64,000 nucleotides of DNA, taken from CAYVUB01 sp964454675 (GTDB taxonomy: Bacteria; Bacteroidota; Bacteroidia; Flavobacteriales; Flavobacteriaceae). The position numbers and the translations under genes were made by a program. The notes beneath the pieces are model-generated. The model worked only from the letters and a program-made list of their open reading frames with translations. It had not been told where the DNA came from and did no database searches. Of the stretch, positions 8,541-16,968 are shown in pieces. Each line of letters begins with the position of its first letter. The stretch's first letter is position 1. The stretch spans positions 62,001 through 126,000 of the forward strand of contig CAYVUB010000002.1 of assembly GCA_964454675.1 (NCBI GenBank), read 5' to 3'.

Positions 8541-9485
8541 ATGTTAAACAGAAGACACATTCGTATTAAAGTGATGCAAACACTTTATGCGTTTAATGGT
8601 ACAGAAAGCGATAATTTAAAAAAGGATGAAGCATTTTTGCTTCAAAGCCTTGAAAACACTTATGATTTGTATTTATTGCTGTTGTCACTTCTGGTAGAAG
8701 TGCAAAAACGCGCCGAAGATTATCAAGGAAAATCACAGCAAAAATTCTTCGCTACACAAGACGAAAAAAATCCCAACAGAAAGTTTATCAATAACGAAGT
8801 GCTTCAGCATTTAAAAAATAATGAAGTTCTTAAAGCAGAGTATGAAAAGCGCAAAATAGACTATTGGTATCTCGATTTTGAATACATAGATATTGTCTTT
8901 AAAGCCATTATGGAAAGCTCTGTTTATGTAGGTTATATGGCAACAAAAACGTCCGATTTTAAAGAAGACAAGTTGTTTATAGAAGATATTTACAGCGAAA
9001 TCATAGCACCCAATGAAAAACTTTACGAGTATATAGAAGACAAAAAGCTCACATGGGTTGATGATTTGCCGGTAGTTAATACCGTCATATTAAAGCTGTT
9101 AAAAAAGTTTAAAGCAAACTCTGTTTCTACACATTTTACCCCAAAACTTTTTAAAGACGATGACGACAGGGATTTTGCTGTTGAGCTGCTTAAAAAAACC
9201 ATACTCAACCGTTCAAAATTTAACGAAGAAATCCAGTCAAAAACTACCAACTGGGATGCCGACAGGATAGCAAGTCTTGACGCGGTATTATTGCAAATGG
9301 CTATTTGTGAGTTTCAAAAGTTTCCGTCAATTCCTGTTAAAGTTACAATTAACGAATACATTGATATTGCAAAAGAGTATTCTACACCTAAGAGCAGCTT
9401 ATTTATAAACGGGGTTCTGGATAAAATTGTAAAAGAATATTCAGACTCCGGCAAACTAAATAAAATAGGAAGGGGTTTGATGTAG
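8541..9485 (+). CDS. nusB: Transcription antitermination factor NusB
   Basis: A 314-residue NusB, about twice the length of the E. coli protein, as is normal in Bacteroidota. The N-terminus LNRRHIRIKVMQTLYAF is the conserved first helix of NusB, and the C-terminal region (VLLQMAICEFQKFPSIPVKVTINEYIDIAKEYSTPKSSLFINGVLDKI) is the conserved core. The middle holds a lineage-specific helical insertion of about 150 residues. NusB with NusE/S10 binds boxA in rRNA transcripts. The next genes on the strand are a DUF1573 lipoprotein and yajC, a common flavobacterial order. Confidence 0.95.
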   Translation: MLNRRHIRIKVMQTLYAFNGTESDNLKKDEAFLLQSLENTYDLYLLLLSLLVEVQKRAEDYQGKSQQKFFATQDEKNPNRKFINNEVLQHLKNNEVLKAEYEKRKIDYWYLDFEYIDIVFKAIMESSVYVGYMATKTSDFKEDKLFIEDIYSEIIAPNEKLYEYIEDKKLTWVDDLPVVNTVILKLLKKFKANSVSTHFTPKLFKDDDDRDFAVELLKKTILNRSKFNEEIQSKTTNWDADRIASLDAVLLQMAICEFQKFPSIPVKVTINEYIDIAKEYSTPKSSLFINGVLDKIVKEYSDSGKLNKIGRGLM

Positions 9486-9556
9486 TTAGAAAAATTCACT
9501 ATTTTTATCGGCTCAAAAAATTAAGTTTAACAATTGAAATCAAAAAAATCAATACT

Positions 9557-10123
9557 ATGAGAAAATTAATGTTGGGTGTTAGCGCACTCTGCTTGATTGC
9601 TTTTACATCTTGCAAAGAAGATGCTACGAGTAAAATTAATTCGGAAAATGTAGCCGATGCAGCTCAAAGAGATGCAAACGCAGGAGATTTCCCTACAATT
9701 TCGTTTAACGAAACAGAACACGATTTTGGAACTATTAAAGACGGGACACCTGTTGAAACAGTTTTTAAATATACCAATACGGGTAAAACGCCTTTAGTTG
9801 TAAGCAATATTACAAGTACTTGCGGGTGTACAGTACCATCAGACTGGAGCAGAGAGCCGTTAGCACCGGGAGCAACAGCTCAGTTTACGGCAAAATTTAA
9901 CGGTAAAGGAAACGGTTTAACAAGCAAAACCATTACATTAACTACCAATACCGAAAAAGGAACGGAAGCTGTAAAAATCAAAGCATTTATTGAAGCAGAC
10001 CCTAATGCGCCGGTAAAAGCAGCAGCAGCAAATACGACACAAACAATCATGCAGCAGCCTAACACAGTTACTCCTGTAAAATCAAGTACGCAACCGGGTC
10101 ACGAAGGTCATAATCACGATTAA
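9557..10123 (+). CDS. DUF1573 lipoprotein
   Basis: A 188-residue lipoprotein: residues 1-20 are a type II signal peptide ending in a lipobox (FTSC). The domain at about 45-150 (FNETEHDFGTIKDGTPVETVFKYTN, then a TCGCTVP motif with two Cys) is DUF1573, an Ig-like fold related to HYDIN/ASH beta domains. The C-terminus is His-rich (HEGHNHD), which could bind metal. Function is unknown; the family is abundant in the envelope of Bacteroidota. Only 2 bp separate it from yajC, so co-transcription is likely. Confidence 0.85.
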   Translation: MRKLMLGVSALCLIAFTSCKEDATSKINSENVADAAQRDANAGDFPTISFNETEHDFGTIKDGTPVETVFKYTNTGKTPLVVSNITSTCGCTVPSDWSREPLAPGATAQFTAKFNGKGNGLTSKTITLTTNTEKGTEAVKIKAFIEADPNAPVKAAAANTTQTIMQQPNTVTPVKSSTQPGHEGHNHD

Positions 10124-10125
10124 TT

Positions 10126-10419
10126 ATGGGTGGAGAAGGAATTGGTGCTATTTTACCATTTATAGCCATGTTTGCAGTAGTGTATTTCTTTATGATTGCA
10201 CCACAAATGAAACGTGCCAAACAGGAAAAAAAGTTTATAAGCGAGATGAAAAAGGGCGATAAAATTATTACTAAAAGCGGTATGTATGGAAAAATCGTCG
10301 AACTTAATGATAAAGATAACAGTTGTGTTATAGAGACAATGTCTGGAAAAATCAAGTTTGATCGTTCTGCCATTTCTATGGAAATGAGTAAAAAGATAAA
10401 ACCGGATACTGCAGCGTAA
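10126..10419 (+). CDS. yajC: Preprotein translocase subunit YajC
   Basis: A 97-residue protein with one N-terminal membrane helix (about 6-24, ILPFIAMFAVVYFFMIAP) followed by the typical QMKRAKQEKKF basic turn and a small soluble domain containing GDKIITKSGMYGKI. YajC associates with SecDF and with the Sec translocon in the inner membrane. Size and motif match the family. The start follows the DUF1573 stop by two bases. Confidence 0.93.
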   Translation: MGGEGIGAILPFIAMFAVVYFFMIAPQMKRAKQEKKFISEMKKGDKIITKSGMYGKIVELNDKDNSCVIETMSGKIKFDRSAISMEMSKKIKPDTAA

Positions 10420-10443
10420 TCTTTTTTAGATAAGTATATAAAA

Positions 10444-10470
10444 AAAAGCAACCTTATTCGGGTTGCTTTT
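10444..10470. terminator. Bidirectional intrinsic terminator
   Basis: Arms AAAAGCAACC and GGTTGCTTTT with a 7-nt loop lie between the convergent yajC and PPIase genes, followed by a T-run on the plus strand and, read the other way, on the minus strand. Confidence 0.8.
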
Positions 10471-10487
10471 TTTATACTCATTATTAT

Positions 10488-11651
10488 CTACTTTGTAATC
10501 TCTATCATTTCAATGATAAACACCAAATCGGTATTAGGCTGGATCATTCCGCGGCCACGCTCGCCATACGCCAGATGTGACGGGATGTAAAAGTAACTTC
10601 TGTCACCCACACGCATTTGGCTTACAGCTTCTGTAAAACCGGGAATCATTTGTGCATCGGGGCTGTTTTTCATTGGCATAGGTGCATACATTTGGCGTTG
10701 TGCTTTTTGCTCATTGTACATGCCATATTTTTCTTCAACAGATTGAATATTGCTGTCAAACAATTTTCCATCGGTAAAATAGCCTTCATAATACAGCATT
10801 ACCTGGTCACCTTGTTTAGGTTTTTCGCCGGTACCTTTGGTAATATTAAATACTTTTAACCCCGAAGCCAATGCTTTTGATTTTCCTTTGTAGGTTTCAA
10901 GTGCCGGTAATATATCGGCAGTGGCGGCAGCTATTTTTTCTTCACGTTTTTTGTTTTCTTCTTCAATTTTTGCAAGACGTTCTTTTTCGGCTTTTTCAGC
11001 TTCGGCAAAATGGTTTTTGAATATATTAGGCGCATCAAAACCTTTGGCATCGTTTCCTTTTCTTATGATGTTTACCTGTTCCATAATTACAGGATTTACA
11101 GGTTTGTCGCCGGGTTTTGTGGTTTCGACACCGGCAAGTGTATGAAGCACATCTTCACCTATAACAAGGTAGCCGAATACCGTGTGGCGGCCATCTAAAA
11201 ATGAGGTTTCTTTTTCAGTAATAAAAAACTGGCTGCCGTTTGTATTTGGACCTGAATTTGCCATTGATAAGGTTCCTACTCTGTCGTGTTTTAAAGTAGC
11301 GGATGCTTCATCGTTAAATTTATAACCGGGATTTCCCATGCCTGTTCCCGTAGGGTCACCACCCTGAATCATAAATTCGTCGATAATTCTGTGGAATATT
11401 AATCCGTTATAATATTTTTTTCCGCGATACGTGCTGTCAACCAGGGTATTGGTGCCTTCTGCAAGCGATACAAAGTTGGCTACCGTTACAGGTACATTTT
11501 TATATTCGAGTTTTACAACCATAGTACCGTGGTTTGTGATGATTTCGGCATATAAACCGTCTTCCAAATCAGGGTATTTGTCGTTGCAGGCAGTTGCCGT
11601 AAAAAGTGCAAACAGCAATAGTAATGATAAGGTTTTTTTAATCAATTTCAT
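10488..11651 (-). CDS. Cyclophilin-FKBP fusion peptidyl-prolyl isomerase, lipoprotein
   Basis: A 387-residue lipoprotein (signal peptide and lipobox ATAC at about 19-22) combining two unrelated prolyl isomerase folds. The N-terminal half is a cyclophilin: FHRIIDEFMIQGGDP, SMANSGPNTNGSQFFIT and LDGRHTVFG contain the active-site Arg, Gln, Phe and His. A charged, Lys/Glu-rich helix (about 210-245) links it to a C-terminal FKBP domain with YEGYFTDGKLFDSN, IPGFTEAVSQM and YIPSHLAYGERG. It probably folds exported proteins in the periplasm. It is the last gene of an operon with nrnA and gldI, 4 bp after gldI. Confidence 0.9.
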   Translation of the reverse strand: MKLIKKTLSLLLLFALFTATACNDKYPDLEDGLYAEIITNHGTMVVKLEYKNVPVTVANFVSLAEGTNTLVDSTYRGKKYYNGLIFHRIIDEFMIQGGDPTGTGMGNPGYKFNDEASATLKHDRVGTLSMANSGPNTNGSQFFITEKETSFLDGRHTVFGYLVIGEDVLHTLAGVETTKPGDKPVNPVIMEQVNIIRKGNDAKGFDAPNIFKNHFAEAEKAEKERLAKIEEENKKREEKIAAATADILPALETYKGKSKALASGLKVFNITKGTGEKPKQGDQVMLYYEGYFTDGKLFDSNIQSVEEKYGMYNEQKAQRQMYAPMPMKNSPDAQMIPGFTEAVSQMRVGDRSYFYIPSHLAYGERGRGMIQPNTDLVFIIEMIEITK

Positions 11652-11655
11652 AGTG

Positions 11656-12198
11656 TTAATTGTTTGTTTGAGTTATTGAATGTACGGTTACTTCGCAGAT
11701 GATGGGTACATTGGTGCCAATTTTTTTGGTGTCGCCATAATAACCGTAAGCTTTTTGTGATGGGAAAAGGAACGTGATTTTTTCGCCGGGTTTCATAAGT
11801 TTTAAGCCTTCTCTAAGTCCGGTAAACAGTTCTTCTTTATCCATTGAGTAGTTTTGCGGTACTATTTCTTCATCAGAATAGATACTATTACCGGCAAAAT
11901 CTTTTATATTGTAATCAAAATTTACGATGTTGCCAAATTTTGGTGTGATGGTATCTTTTTCAACTTTGATATTGTAATAGTACCAAAACCCGCTTTCTGA
12001 AGCAATGTAGGTTCTTGCCGTATCATTTTTTATGATTTGCTCTATGATGGCTTCTTCTTGTTCTATGAGTTTTTTGTTGCGCTCGGCAGATTCTTTGATG
12101 AATGAGCCTGTTTTTTGAGAAACAGGACGTCTGGCTTCGGTCGTTTCACAACTCGTGAAGCTCAATAATACCATTACTATAATAAGTATGAATCTCAT
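11656..12198 (-). CDS. gldI: GldI, gliding-motility FKBP-type lipoprotein
   Basis: A 180-residue lipoprotein (lipobox SFTSC at about 13-17). After a helical stretch rich in Glu and Lys (30-65) comes an FKBP-type domain (FDYNIKDFAGNSIYSDEEI, GLREGLKLMKPGEKITFLFPSQKAYGYYG). In Flavobacterium johnsoniae GldI is needed for gliding, and it is thought to help fold motility or type IX secretion components. The start codon overlaps the end of nrnA by 4 bp, so the two are translationally coupled. Confidence 0.88.
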   Translation of the reverse strand: MRFILIIVMVLLSFTSCETTEARRPVSQKTGSFIKESAERNKKLIEQEEAIIEQIIKNDTARTYIASESGFWYYYNIKVEKDTITPKFGNIVNFDYNIKDFAGNSIYSDEEIVPQNYSMDKEELFTGLREGLKLMKPGEKITFLFPSQKAYGYYGDTKKIGTNVPIICEVTVHSITQTNN

Positions 12199-13211
12199 AA
12201 ATTTAAGGCTTCTTTATAGCGAGGCAATATACTAATAAATTTGGCAACTGTATCATCAAGATTCAAATCACTTTTTCCGCCTGCTGCATTGTCGTGTCCG
12301 CCACCGTAAAAATGCGCTCTCGAAAATTCATTTACAGAAAAACGGCCTTTGCTTCTCAAGGATATTTTTATAATGCCTTCTTGTTTGTTTTCAATAAAAA
12401 TAACGGCAAAAATGATGTTTTTGATAGAAAGCCCGTAATTTACAAAACCTTCGGTGTCGCCTTTTTTAAAGTTGAAACTGTTCAACTCATCCTGAGTTAA
12501 GGTGATGTAGGCTGTGCGGTATTCCGGCAGTAGTTTCATGTTGCTTAAGGCACGCCCAAGCAGTTGCAATCTGTCAAAACTATGGGTGTCATAAATGGCA
12601 TTGTAAATTTCAGATTGGTTGGCGCCTTTATCAATAAGAGCGGCAGCTACAAGATGTGTTTTTGCGTTGGTTGTAGGAAACCTGAAAGAGCCGCTGTCTG
12701 TAAGCAATCCTGCGTATAAACAGGTTGCGGTATCGGCATCAATACGTTTGGTATCATTCAGCATTTCAATAAAATGATACATCATCTGGCAGGTAGAACT
12801 CATGTTTACATCACTATACATATAAGCTGCATAAGATTCCGGCTGCTGGTGGTGGTCAATCATTATTTTGACAGCTTTTGAAGCGGCAAGCGGTTGCTCC
12901 ATATCGCCTGTTCTGTTCAATGCGTTAAAATCCAGGGTAAAAATAATATCGGCGTTTTTAATAATGGTATCGGCTGTTGTTTTAGTTGATTCATAAATAA
13001 CAATTGATGTTTCGCCGGGCATCCATTTTAAAAAATCGGGGTAATCATTGGGTGCAATAACGGTAACTTCGTGTTGTAAATTTTTAAGGTAATGATACAA
13101 CCCTAATGAGGAGCCAATAGCATCACCATCGGGGTTTTTGTGAGGTACAATAACCACTTGTTTTGGTGTTGCCAGAAGCTGTTTAATTTTGATAATATCG
13201 TTTGCTGTCAT
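12195..13211 (-). CDS. nrnA: DHH family phosphoesterase NrnA (oligoribonuclease / pAp phosphatase)
   Basis: A 338-residue DHH-DHHA1 protein. The N-terminal DHH domain shows the metal-binding motifs PHKNPDGDAIGSSLG (about 24-38), FTLDFNALNRTGD and MIDHHQQPESYA; the C-terminal DHHA1 domain ends with the GGHDNAAGG loop. NrnA enzymes degrade short RNAs and dephosphorylate 3'-phosphoadenosine 5'-phosphate. It heads the operon with gldI and the double PPIase and is divergent from ndk. Confidence 0.9.
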   Translation of the reverse strand: MTANDIIKIKQLLATPKQVVIVPHKNPDGDAIGSSLGLYHYLKNLQHEVTVIAPNDYPDFLKWMPGETSIVIYESTKTTADTIIKNADIIFTLDFNALNRTGDMEQPLAASKAVKIMIDHHQQPESYAAYMYSDVNMSSTCQMMYHFIEMLNDTKRIDADTATCLYAGLLTDSGSFRFPTTNAKTHLVAAALIDKGANQSEIYNAIYDTHSFDRLQLLGRALSNMKLLPEYRTAYITLTQDELNSFNFKKGDTEGFVNYGLSIKNIIFAVIFIENKQEGIIKISLRSKGRFSVNEFSRAHFYGGGHDNAAGGKSDLNLDDTVAKFISILPRYKEALNL

Positions 13212-13271
13212 ACGCTGGCGAAGATACGATTTTTTAATACCGCCATCTATGGTTTTTTGAAGAAATAGAAT

Positions 13272-13279
13272 TACTTTTG
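13272..13279 (+). promoter_or_regulatory. Possible -7 element of ndk
   Basis: TACTTTTG matches the Bacteroidota TAnnTTTG -7 element in the divergent nrnA/ndk gap. No well-spaced -33 TTTG is present, so the assignment is weak. Confidence 0.35.
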
Positions 13280-13364
13280 CACAAAAATTGCGATAAAGGG
13301 TTATATAAATTTTGATAATTCTTTATCATAATAATAATTCTGAATAAAAATTTAAAATAAACAA

Positions 13365-13784
13365 ATGGCAACAAACAGAACATTTACAATGCTTAAGCCC
13401 GATGCTGTAGAAAAAGGACACATAGGTGCAATACTTGAAAAAATCAATGCTTCGGGATTTAGAATTGTAGCATTAAAATTAACCCAGATGACAACCGCAG
13501 ATGCAAAAGCATTTTATGCAATTCACAGTGAAAGACCATTTTTTGGTGAACTGGTTGAATATATGACACGCGGGCCAATTGTTGCTGCTATTTTGGAGAA
13601 AGACAATGCTGTTGAAGATTTTAGAGCGTTGATAGGTGCTACAAATCCTGCCGATGCAGCCGAAGGAACCATACGTAAATTGTATGCCGCTTCTATAGGA
13701 GAGAATGCCGTACATGGTAGTGACAGTGATGAAAACGCAGCTATTGAAAGTGCGTTTCACTTTGCCGGAAGAGAGCAGTTTTAA
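13365..13784 (+). CDS. ndk: Nucleoside diphosphate kinase
   Basis: A full-length 139-residue NDK. It phosphorylates NDPs using ATP via a phospho-His intermediate; the catalytic His is residue 117 in ENAVHGSDS. TFTMLKPDAVEKGHIG at the N-terminus and the LIGATNPADAAEGTIRK nucleotide-binding loop are as in the family. The gene is monocistronic, with a strong terminator following. Confidence 0.97.
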   Translation: MATNRTFTMLKPDAVEKGHIGAILEKINASGFRIVALKLTQMTTADAKAFYAIHSERPFFGELVEYMTRGPIVAAILEKDNAVEDFRALIGATNPADAAEGTIRKLYAASIGENAVHGSDSDENAAIESAFHFAGREQF

Positions 13785-13811
13785 ACAGATTTTTACATAG
13801 TATGATACAAA

Positions 13812-13834
13812 AAACCCTGCATTTTGCAGGGTTT
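13812..13834. terminator. Intrinsic terminator after ndk
   Basis: Arms AAACCCTGC and GCAGGGTTT with a 5-nt loop lie between the convergent ndk and cold-shock genes. Confidence 0.75.
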
Positions 13835-13862
13835 AACATTTAAAAAAATTAATGCGTATATG

Positions 13863-14054
13863 TTAAATAACTTTGACGTTTACTGCGTTTAATCCTTTTT
13901 TACCTTCCTTCAGTTCAAATTCGACTTCATCGCCTTCACGAATTTCATCGATTAATCCTGAAACGTGCACAAAATGTTCTTTTTTTGAACCTTCTTCTAC
14001 GATAAACCCAAATCCTTTGGCATCGTTGAAGAACTTTACTGTTCCTTTACTCAT
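13863..14054 (-). CDS. Cold shock domain protein
   Basis: A 63-residue single cold shock domain. RNP1 is KGFGFI (about 13-18) and RNP2 is HFVHVS, the latter with His where most CspA proteins have Val. It binds single-stranded RNA and DNA as an RNA chaperone. A TATCTTTG -7 element (reverse of 14093-14100) stands about 40 bp upstream of the start. The long A/T-rich leader fits the leaders of cold-shock genes. Confidence 0.92.
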   Translation of the reverse strand: MSKGTVKFFNDAKGFGFIVEEGSKKEHFVHVSGLIDEIREGDEVEFELKEGKKGLNAVNVKVI

Positions 14055-14167
14055 TGAAATAAAATATTAAAAATTAATTATGTATTGTAAACCAAAGATA
14101 ATACAAAAAGTTTATGTTGTTAATATTTGTTAAAATATATTTTTTTGAAAAAGTTTAAATGCGTTCA

Positions 14168-14464
14168 TTATCTCAAAATTATCTTTTTTATAAGCTCTTT
14201 TCCTACCGATTCATTAAGCATTGCCATAATTTTATCTTTGCCGTAACTTAATTCTTCGCGTAAAACGCTGCTACTTAGCTCTACATAGAGTGTGCCGTTT
14301 TCAATAAATACATTGGTGGTGTAATTGTTAACGCCATTGCCCATCATTTGCGCCCAAGCATCTTTAACATCCACTTTATCGAGTCCCGATTGTAGTTTGT
14401 TGGCTTTTATAAATCCCTGTATAACAGAGCTTATGGGTAAATGTTGGTTGTGTCTTTTGGACAT
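14168..14464 (-). CDS. DUF721 (DciA-like) protein
   Basis: A 98-residue protein. The LPISSVIQGFIKANKLQSGLDKVDVKDAWAQMMG stretch and the later LYVELSSSVLREELSYGKDKIMAMLNE match DUF721, whose KH-like fold is shared with DciA, the loader of the replicative helicase in many bacteria. Position in a minus-strand run with recF strengthens a DNA replication link, although replicative helicase loading by this small version is inference. Its start touches the stop of the lipoprotein gene upstream. Confidence 0.8.
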   Translation of the reverse strand: MSKRHNQHLPISSVIQGFIKANKLQSGLDKVDVKDAWAQMMGNGVNNYTTNVFIENGTLYVELSSSVLREELSYGKDKIMAMLNESVGKELIKKIILR

Positions 14465-14880
14465 TAGTCTAATTTAAAAGGTTCATAGCGTTTATAAAGA
14501 TACAAAACGTTTTGGGTATTTAAAATGAGTAATTGCTCTTTATTGGCATGTATAACTACTTCCCGCCATTCTGCATAAGGTGTGTGGTAATAAATAAATA
14601 AACTATCATTTTCAACAACTACTTTTACGGTTTCTATATCGTCAGATGTCGTGTAGCTGCCGCCAAAAGCCGGTTTTAGTTTTTTTCTGAAACCGGTTAA
14701 ACTATCAGAAATGCTTATATAATCAATGGTTTCATTAAACTTAAAATCCCGTTTGCTACCATCGGCAAGTGTCACTTCGTCAATTTCCCAATAACCGTTT
14801 ATATGCGGAATCAGCCTTTCGGGGTTTTTACTGCAACTTAGCAGAAACGTTGTGATTAATAGAAGAATTATATGCTTCAT
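14464..14880 (-). CDS. Lipocalin-like lipoprotein of unknown function
   Basis: A 138-residue protein with a lipoprotein signal (LLLITTFLLSCS). The remainder, with GYWEIDEVTLADGS, FNETIDYISISDS and LYLYKRYEPF, has the alternating strands of lipocalin-like proteins common in Bacteroidota. No enzyme motif is visible. It overlaps DUF721 by one base and follows recF after 109 bp. An envelope location is likely, the ligand is unknown. Confidence 0.65.
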   Translation of the reverse strand: MKHIILLLITTFLLSCSKNPERLIPHINGYWEIDEVTLADGSKRDFKFNETIDYISISDSLTGFRKKLKPAFGGSYTTSDDIETVKVVVENDSLFIYYHTPYAEWREVVIHANKEQLLILNTQNVLYLYKRYEPFKLD

Positions 14881-14899
14881 TTGATTATTTATTTAAGAG

Positions 14900-14970
14900 T
14901 CAAGAACCAAGACTAAAACGATAATAATTGATATTAATTAAGCTCTAAAATTCCGGCTCTTGGTTCTTGA
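14900..14970. repeat. 13-bp inverted repeat between recF and the lipoprotein gene
   Basis: TCAAGAACCAAGA (14900-14912) is the exact reverse complement of 14958-14970. The 45-nt loop is AT-rich. It can form a stem in the transcript and belongs to the degenerate intergenic repeat words seen elsewhere in the window. Confidence 0.7.
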
Positions 14971-14989
14971 ATCCATCTGTCTGCATTTT

Positions 14990-16069
14990 TTAAAGCCTAA
15001 ACACTTTATACGATTGATGAATTTGTTTTACAATGGTTTCGGTGCGTTCGGCATGGGTGTCGCTTATAAACAGCTGTCCAAAATGGGTATCATCAACCAG
15101 TTTTATAATTTGTGCCACGCGCTGCTCGTCCAGTTTGTCAAAAATATCATCCAACAGCAAAATGGGTGTAACGCCGCTTAGTTGTTTTATAAAATCAAAT
15201 TGAGCCAGTTTTAATGCTATCAAAAATGATTTTTGCTGACCCTGACTGCCAAATTTCTTGATAGGATGTGAGCCAATTTCAAAATTCATATCGTCTTTAT
15301 GAATACCGGTGCTTGTATATTGAAGCGCTTTGTCTTTGCCGAGGTTTTCTTTCAGTAAAACACCCAAATCGCCATCGTGCAAATCACTTTTATAAATTAA
15401 ATGTACGTTTTCTTTATGATTGCTCACGGCATTGTAACGTTGTTTAAAAATAGGAATAAAAGCTTCCAGAAATTCCTTTCGTGTCTTGAAAATTTCCGAA
15501 CCGTACTGTTGCAGTTGCTCATTATACACTTCCAGAGTCTGCGCATTAAACGTATTGTTGAGTGCAAAGTATTTAAGCAATGCGTTGCGCTGTGACAATA
15601 CCTTATTATAGTTTATAAGGTTGTTAAGATAATTTTTATCGCTTTGCGAAATAACCGTATCCATAAATTTCCGGCGGGTATCGCTGCCTTCAACAATTAA
15701 ATCGCTATCGGCAGGCGAAATAATAACTAACGGAATAAATCCTATGTGGTCACTAAACTTCTCGTAAATTTTCCCGTTGCGTTTAATAACCTTTTTCTGA
15801 CCTTTTTTGAGTGAAACGATGATTTTTTCTGTTCGGTTTTCTTTATCAAATATTCCATCAATCACAAAAAAATCTTCATCATGCTTTATATTCTGAACAG
15901 CAACCGGGTTAAAATAGCTCTTCCCGAAGGATAAATGGTAAATAGCATCAAGAACATTGGTTTTACCGACACCGTTAGCGCCAACAAAACAATTAATTTT
16001 ATGGTCAAAGTTAAAAGTTTGACTCTCAAAATTTTTATAATTTACTAATGATAACGTGTTTAAAATCAT
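14990..16069 (-). CDS. recF: DNA replication/repair protein RecF
   Basis: A 359-residue SMC-like ATPase. LSLVNYKNFESQTFNFD at the N-terminus, Walker A GANGVGKTN at about 31-39, the signature region GSQGQQKSFLIALKLAQ at about 275-291 and Walker B PILLLDDIFDKLDEQR are all present. RecF helps load RecA at gaps and restart stalled forks. It is divergent from the TPR gene. Two downstream genes on the strand may share its transcript. Confidence 0.95.
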   Translation of the reverse strand: MILNTLSLVNYKNFESQTFNFDHKINCFVGANGVGKTNVLDAIYHLSFGKSYFNPVAVQNIKHDEDFFVIDGIFDKENRTEKIIVSLKKGQKKVIKRNGKIYEKFSDHIGFIPLVIISPADSDLIVEGSDTRRKFMDTVISQSDKNYLNNLINYNKVLSQRNALLKYFALNNTFNAQTLEVYNEQLQQYGSEIFKTRKEFLEAFIPIFKQRYNAVSNHKENVHLIYKSDLHDGDLGVLLKENLGKDKALQYTSTGIHKDDMNFEIGSHPIKKFGSQGQQKSFLIALKLAQFDFIKQLSGVTPILLLDDIFDKLDEQRVAQIIKLVDDTHFGQLFISDTHAERTETIVKQIHQSYKVFRL

Positions 16070-16203
16070 GTGTAAAACAGTAGAAAGCTATATTTTATGC
16101 AGCTATATCTGAAAAGATGTGCAAATTATTGAAAAATAACAAATAATTTACCTTTTAAATACCAATAAAAATTTTATTTTTGCGGCGCACAAATAGACAA
16201 TAT

Positions 16204-16968
16204 ATGGCAACTTATAAGAAAAGAGGTTTTAAACCAAAAACGCAAGAAGAAAAGATAGAAGCAATTGAACAAAATTCAACAACTGCCGAGGTATTCAATA
16301 CCTTGGATGATACTGCGTCAAAAGCAGAAGAATGGGCAGTTAGAAATCAAAAATATATTATTATGGCTGTAGCAGCTATTGTTGTTGCGGTTTTAGGATA
16401 TTTAGCTTATAAGAAATTTGTAGCAGAGCCAAAAGCAAGTGAAGCTATGAATGAAATGTTCAAAGCGCAACAATATTTTGACCAAGCAGTTGCTGCAACT
16501 GAGAAAGATTCATTATTCAACTTAGCACTTAAAGGTGGCGAAGGCAAATATGGGATGATAGACATTGCAAAAAATTACAGCGGTACACCGGCAGCAAATT
16601 TAGCAAACTATTACGCAGGTATGTCATATTTGAATTTGAAAGATTACAAAAATGCGATAGCGTATTTAAACGAGTTTTCGTCAAAAGATATTATGCTTGG
16701 TCCCATTGCAAAAGGTGGTATTGGTGATGCGTTTTTACAATTAAACCAACCCGAAGACGCGCTTTCATATTATGAAAAAGCAGCCACTATGAATGCCAAC
16801 GAGTACACAACGCCAATGTATCTTTTTAAAGCAGCAACCGTTGCGTTAAAATTGGGCGATAACAAAAAAGCGTTAAAATATTTCACAACTATCAAAGAAG
16901 ATTATTCGTCTTCTGCAGAAGCAACAAACATTGATGCTTTTATAGGAAAAGCCGAAGCAAGTTTATAA
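16204..16968 (+). CDS. Membrane-anchored tetratricopeptide repeat protein (YfgM-like)
   Basis: A 254-residue protein. One membrane helix at about 47-69 (YIIMAVAAIVVAVLGYLAYKKF) is preceded by a basic, cytosolic tail; the C-terminal domain has TPR-like helix pairs (NLANYYAGMSYLNLKDYKNAIAYL, GDAFLQLNQPEDALSYYEKAATM, ATVALKLGDNKKALKYF). Topology resembles YfgM, a Sec-associated periplasmic chaperone partner. I start at MATYKKRG; an upstream TTG at 16180 lies inside a TATTTTTG -7 element (16175-16182). It is directly joined to ribH. Confidence 0.8.
   Translation: MATYKKRGFKPKTQEEKIEAIEQNSTTAEVFNTLDDTASKAEEWAVRNQKYIIMAVAAIVVAVLGYLAYKKFVAEPKASEAMNEMFKAQQYFDQAVAATEKDSLFNLALKGGEGKYGMIDIAKNYSGTPAANLANYYAGMSYLNLKDYKNAIAYLNEFSSKDIMLGPIAKGGIGDAFLQLNQPEDALSYYEKAATMNANEYTTPMYLFKAATVALKLGDNKKALKYFTTIKEDYSSSAEATNIDAFIGKAEASL

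Noticed and set aside
16180..16203. TTG start for the TPR protein
   Set aside because: Lies within the TATTTTTG -7 element; MATYKKRG is a better start.
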